Shown here one piece after another: positions 10,201-10,210 of a stretch of 10,210 nt of DNA. Position 1 is the first letter of the stretch. Each line of letters begins with the position of its first letter. The notes below the pieces were generated by a model. That model did not search any database. It was not told the origin of the DNA and saw only the letters and a program-made list of their open reading frames with translations. The stretch is from Bacteroidota bacterium (GTDB taxonomy: Bacteria > Bacteroidota > Bacteroidia > Bacteroidales > JAADJA01): the NCBI GenBank assembly GCA_024278155.1, contig JAJRTT010000461.1, positions 1-10,210 on the forward strand, read 5' to 3'. Position numbers and translations under genes: made by a program.

Positions 10201-10210
10201 AAACCTGAAA
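4208..10210 (+). CDS. Giant secreted Asp-box propeller / PKD / beta-repeat surface protein, 3'-truncated
   Basis: The frame from ATG 4208 is open to the last base: 2001 codons with no stop, so the C-terminus lies beyond the window. Residues 1-18 form a signal peptide (MRQILFTLIMITSHLFAQ). Residues about 20-120 hold a Trp/Tyr-rich lead ('WKQFKRWEYYWEYRVD') seen in Bacteroidota relatives. Residues about 120-790 form an Asp-box beta-propeller with eight [S/T]-x-[D/N]-x-G-x-[S/T]-W/F motifs, 'GGLWKTLDGG' near the start, 'GLQDNGT' in the middle and 'NGRGLWTSDL' as its end. Residues 793-880 are a PKD domain ('SWSWNF', 'GDYTVTLT'). From 883 comes 'GIWTGAVNSLWDNPDNW', then a beta-strand-rich, Asn/Thr/Gly-rich repeat region to residue 2001. 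Such proteins in Bacteroidota are usually type IX secretion substrates with a C-terminal sorting domain; that end is not visible. An adhesin, matrix or polymer-binding role is inferred, as Asp-boxes alone do not prove hydrolase activity. The gene is divergent from the kinase operon. The ATG is chosen because it is followed at once by the signal peptide. Confidence 0.93.
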   Translation, partial: MRQILFTLIMITSHLFAQSQNWESKIPQHKIDNGTLGFFDIQNAFNDYCDEHNVVDGYFENNGIKEKLPGWKQFKRWEYYWEYRVDPSTGEFPGTSALEEFKKYMKGQPTTKSTSGNWASMGPYGSTGGYSGVGRFNCIAFRPSSSQVLYAGTPAGGLWKTLDGGSNWSVLTDGNDVLGVSDIAIVQGGTTATDIVYIATGDRNGGSMNTLKGGQGRDNNSIGVLKSFDGGASWNPTGLSFTTDQKVSLNRLLLNPDNINILYAATNFGLYKTTNAGSSWSYISDLEFIDMEFCPSNSLIIYASTMDGTIFKTTNGGSAWTPRYSGANAGRVELAVSPDENSWVYAVVSYNSDNNSKLKSVIFSDNYGDSFSLVYSGDATNQNLLGSDCGGSSTNGQGNYDLAIACDPTDAQILFIGGINTFKSTDGGLSFEPVNRWSTNFWCNGVQVVHADKHALAFQPGTNNLFECNDGGIYKTSDGGTTWTDINNGIANSQIYRIGVAQTNSTRIICGLQDNGTKRTSLGTWSDVIGGDGMDCMIDYTNSLIQYGESQYGKIYRTTDNWASQPQLIVTGGHGLSYWVTPMAMNPQNPKSIYYGDTRLNKSIDQGNNWTTVVGYDNNFIKLIEVAPSDTNHIYFSRYNTIYHFDGYLGSSVDISAGLPFAESLVTSICVKDDDPLTLWISMGQYNEHGAYQSTDGGSTWSNISLGLPDIPVMCVIQNKQILGQPELYAATDLGVYVKAGTDNWQLFNSGLPNVMVNELEIYYSAHPANSKIRAATNGRGLWTSDLYEPTNVPVAGFTANNIIPIQGETVDFTDLSTNSPTSWSWNFSPNTVSYVDGTSPSSPNPKVAFGQAGDYTVTLTSTNAIGSDVESKSNYILVGTPGIWTGAVNSLWDNPDNWEDLNIPTSSVDVSIPPGTPNQPLIPDGVTANCANLTIEAGASLTQNGSLFSTSILNVWGNLYSPGTFTQTSLFSYLYFKGISAVYWNDENSDDTFMNVEVDKALIVNPVTLNDDITANRVVINDGILQFGSNKTLTITGNQVLSLEIQNGGTLKLNTNQTIDVTGGVYFDDGSQADIVGGDIYCTKDFIVKPNASYDIQITGGTLKMVGNADQYIHDEDGGNLKLHNLFVDKPSGTCYLKYADLDLSGLLSILNGELSCQNGPSPTNSYNISLEENWYKGPLATFDKGTGTVIFNGNGIDQYCYSTDFYNLEINHTGGGYFKPAPNSTINCDHYSWTSGEIMVEEGATFTANDLTDNGIFGTYTLEETGTINLTNNDGYVDLNAYLTINGGTFNVYGGTDESYWPYNTDASLTMTNGTLDFHDRGININTSANFSSSISGGTIRTPFGVNCQRTDFNPTGGTFYFYSGNDATINFTEGSFYNLTIDKPMAKSSIQTKGKPVFGKRSGQILGKGTNSMTITLQGDIDINGGFRITDGVFDTQVYDMYVAGNWFNFAGDPAFIENSNTVVFDGTNEGQLIIETIFYNVKQDNNTTGANLVFENDISILNNCELHRNAFVNYVLNVNDSLIMSEAASKLDVSGTANINLLQQGGTLSTNAGATITVSDLIEPAILGTIKLYGGNIALNQDAGQFIDMNADVTITDGYLSLVGGNGLSFWAYNHDASLTMSGGTIDFAGTGAYVYDSGNTLAIDISGGTIKSAGTFSIRNGSFTPSGGTIELYSLADGSIESINGGYFHDLAIDKSAKGSPGFSPNFSKRDLQSGMAGNKGQMAQSISLMNDVDINGDFLLNSGEFNAGNHTIYLEGNWQNNAGAAAFLEATSTVVFDGPNKADIVNPETFYNLNLDKTNTSFDALEPAPFTNVLNDLYLIDGSLELNNLTTLIVSGDITIDDGAGLNANDPVQVSIEVGGNWSNSNTGYSTTHGFHPGNASTVTFNGPANQYLSSNATKEEFAFMFIDKPGGEFKPRTEIYVKDSVSIQNGKWSNDVPSLTHSFGGNFTVSPGGEWSSAATNGTAEFVGTTGQNLTYNSASGGFYGLKVNKTNLK
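4688..6310 (+). repeat. Eight Asp-box (BNR) motifs of the beta-propeller
   Basis: Asp-box motifs with the turn-forming D/N-x-G and closing aromatic residue are seen at protein residues 161-168 (TLDGGSNW), 228-234 (FDGGASW), 273-280 (TTNAGSSW), 313-320 (TTNGGSAW), 424-431 (STDGGLSF), 476-483 (TSDGGTTW), 603-610 (SIDQGNNW) and 694-701 (STDGGSTW). Each is preceded by a strand of the type 'I/L-Y/F-K-T'. This pattern is known from sortilin/VPS10, sialidases and GH74-like folds. The irregular spacing (about 40 to 120 residues) suggests further blades without a clear motif. Confidence 0.88.
6584..6847 (+). other. PKD domain within the giant protein
   Basis: Residues 793-880 begin 'VPVAGFTANN', continue with 'GETVDFTDLSTNSPTSWSWNF' spread over the core strands, and end 'GQAGDYTVTLTSTNAIGSDVES'. 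The 'W-x-W-x-F' and 'G-x-Y-x-V-x-L' signatures are diagnostic of PKD/Ig-like spacer domains of extracellular proteins. It joins the propeller to the repeat region. Boundaries are approximate. Confidence 0.9.
7919..8674 (+). repeat. Super-module copy 1 (252 residues)
   Basis: The first of two tandem, clearly homologous long modules in the giant protein (residues 1238-1489). Landmarks in order are 'GATFTANDL', 'GTYTLEETGTINL', 'AYLTINGGTFNVYGG', 'DASLTMTNGTLDF', 'SISGGTIR', 'PTGGTFYFY', 'SFYNLTIDK', a basic linker with K1403-R1404, 'GDIDINGGF', 'YVAGNWFNFAGDPAF' and 'NTVVFDG'. All have equivalents in copy 2 in the same order. Confidence 0.85.
8852..9622 (+). repeat. Super-module copy 2 (257 residues)
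   Basis: The second copy (residues 1549-1805), starting 311 residues after copy 1. Matching landmarks are 'GATITVSDL', 'GTIKLYGGNIAL', 'ADVTITDGYLSLVGG', 'DASLTMSGGTIDF', 'DISGGTIK', 'PSGGTIELY', 'YFHDLAIDK', a linker with K1714-R1715, 'NDVDINGDF', 'YLEGNWQNNAGAAAF' and 'STVVFDG'. The offset between equivalent points stays at 311 to 314 residues. At the DNA level similarity is only partial, for example around 8129 against 9065, so the duplication is not recent. Confidence 0.85.

Larger units (their letters stand above)
7124..10210 (+). repeat. Nine copies of a short 'TVxFxG…FYNLxIDK' beta motif
   Basis: A degenerate unit of about 24-33 residues recurs at 7124-7210, 7511-7609, 7775-7846, 8285-8365, 8600-8674, 9224-9307, 9542-9622, 9869-9961 and 10115-10210. 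It starts with G/S-T-[VIF]-x-F-x-G, has a polar or Gln-containing middle and ends with F-[YH]-[ND]-[LV]-x-[IV]-[DN]-K. Clear endings are 'FYNLEIN', 'FYNLTIDK', 'FYNVKQDN', 'FHDLAIDK', 'FYNLNLDK' and 'FYGLKVNK'. This is the kind of stacked-strand repeat seen in large Bacteroidota surface proteins. The array was probably cut by the window end, since the last copy reaches almost to base 10210. Confidence 0.8.

Noticed and set aside
7124..10210. Possible CRISPR or DNA-level tandem repeat in the repetitive right half
   Set aside because: The similarity is at protein level, degenerate and in frame; there are no identical DNA repeats with unique spacers.

Overview
The window looks like chromosomal DNA of a Bacteroidota bacterium, perhaps a Cytophagales- or Flavobacteria-like environmental lineage. 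The evidence is the C-terminus of a SusD/RagB-type outer-membrane lipoprotein, a LytS/YehU-type histidine kinase with TPRs next to a LytTR response regulator, a huge secreted protein with Asp-box, PKD and Asn/Thr/Gly-rich beta-repeat modules, and starts without Shine-Dalgarno sequences. The finer taxonomy is a guess. No rRNA, tRNA, CRISPR array, transposase or phage gene is visible.

Layout. Bases 1-474 (+) are the end of a SusD-like nutrient-binding protein whose start, and presumably its SusC partner, lie upstream of the window. A perfect palindrome with flanking A and T runs (505-534) is a bidirectional terminator between this gene and the convergent minus-strand genes. Three minus-strand genes follow, read from right to left: a 691-residue TPR sensor histidine kinase (4071-1996), a LytTR response regulator (1935-1186) and a small ferritin-like/rubrerythrin-like protein (1104-622). 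Kinase and regulator are separated by 60 bp and very likely form one two-component operon. The ferritin-like gene may be co-transcribed.

From 4208 to the right edge (10210) a single plus-strand reading frame stays open for 2001 codons with no stop. It encodes an exported multidomain protein: signal peptide, an Asp-box (BNR/sortilin-like) beta-propeller of about 670 residues, one PKD domain, a Trp-rich 'GxWTG...W...NW' module, and then more than 1000 residues of beta-strand-rich repeats. Its C-terminus is outside the window. Its family normally ends in a type IX secretion sorting domain, which cannot be seen here.

The giant gene and the two-component operon are divergent across a 136-bp intergenic region. 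This makes local control plausible, but no convincing LytTR operator was found there. The most notable structure is inside the giant protein. A roughly 311-residue super-module is duplicated in tandem, each copy carries a Lys/Arg-containing linker at the equivalent place, and a short motif resembling 'TVxFxG...FYNLxIDK' recurs about nine times.
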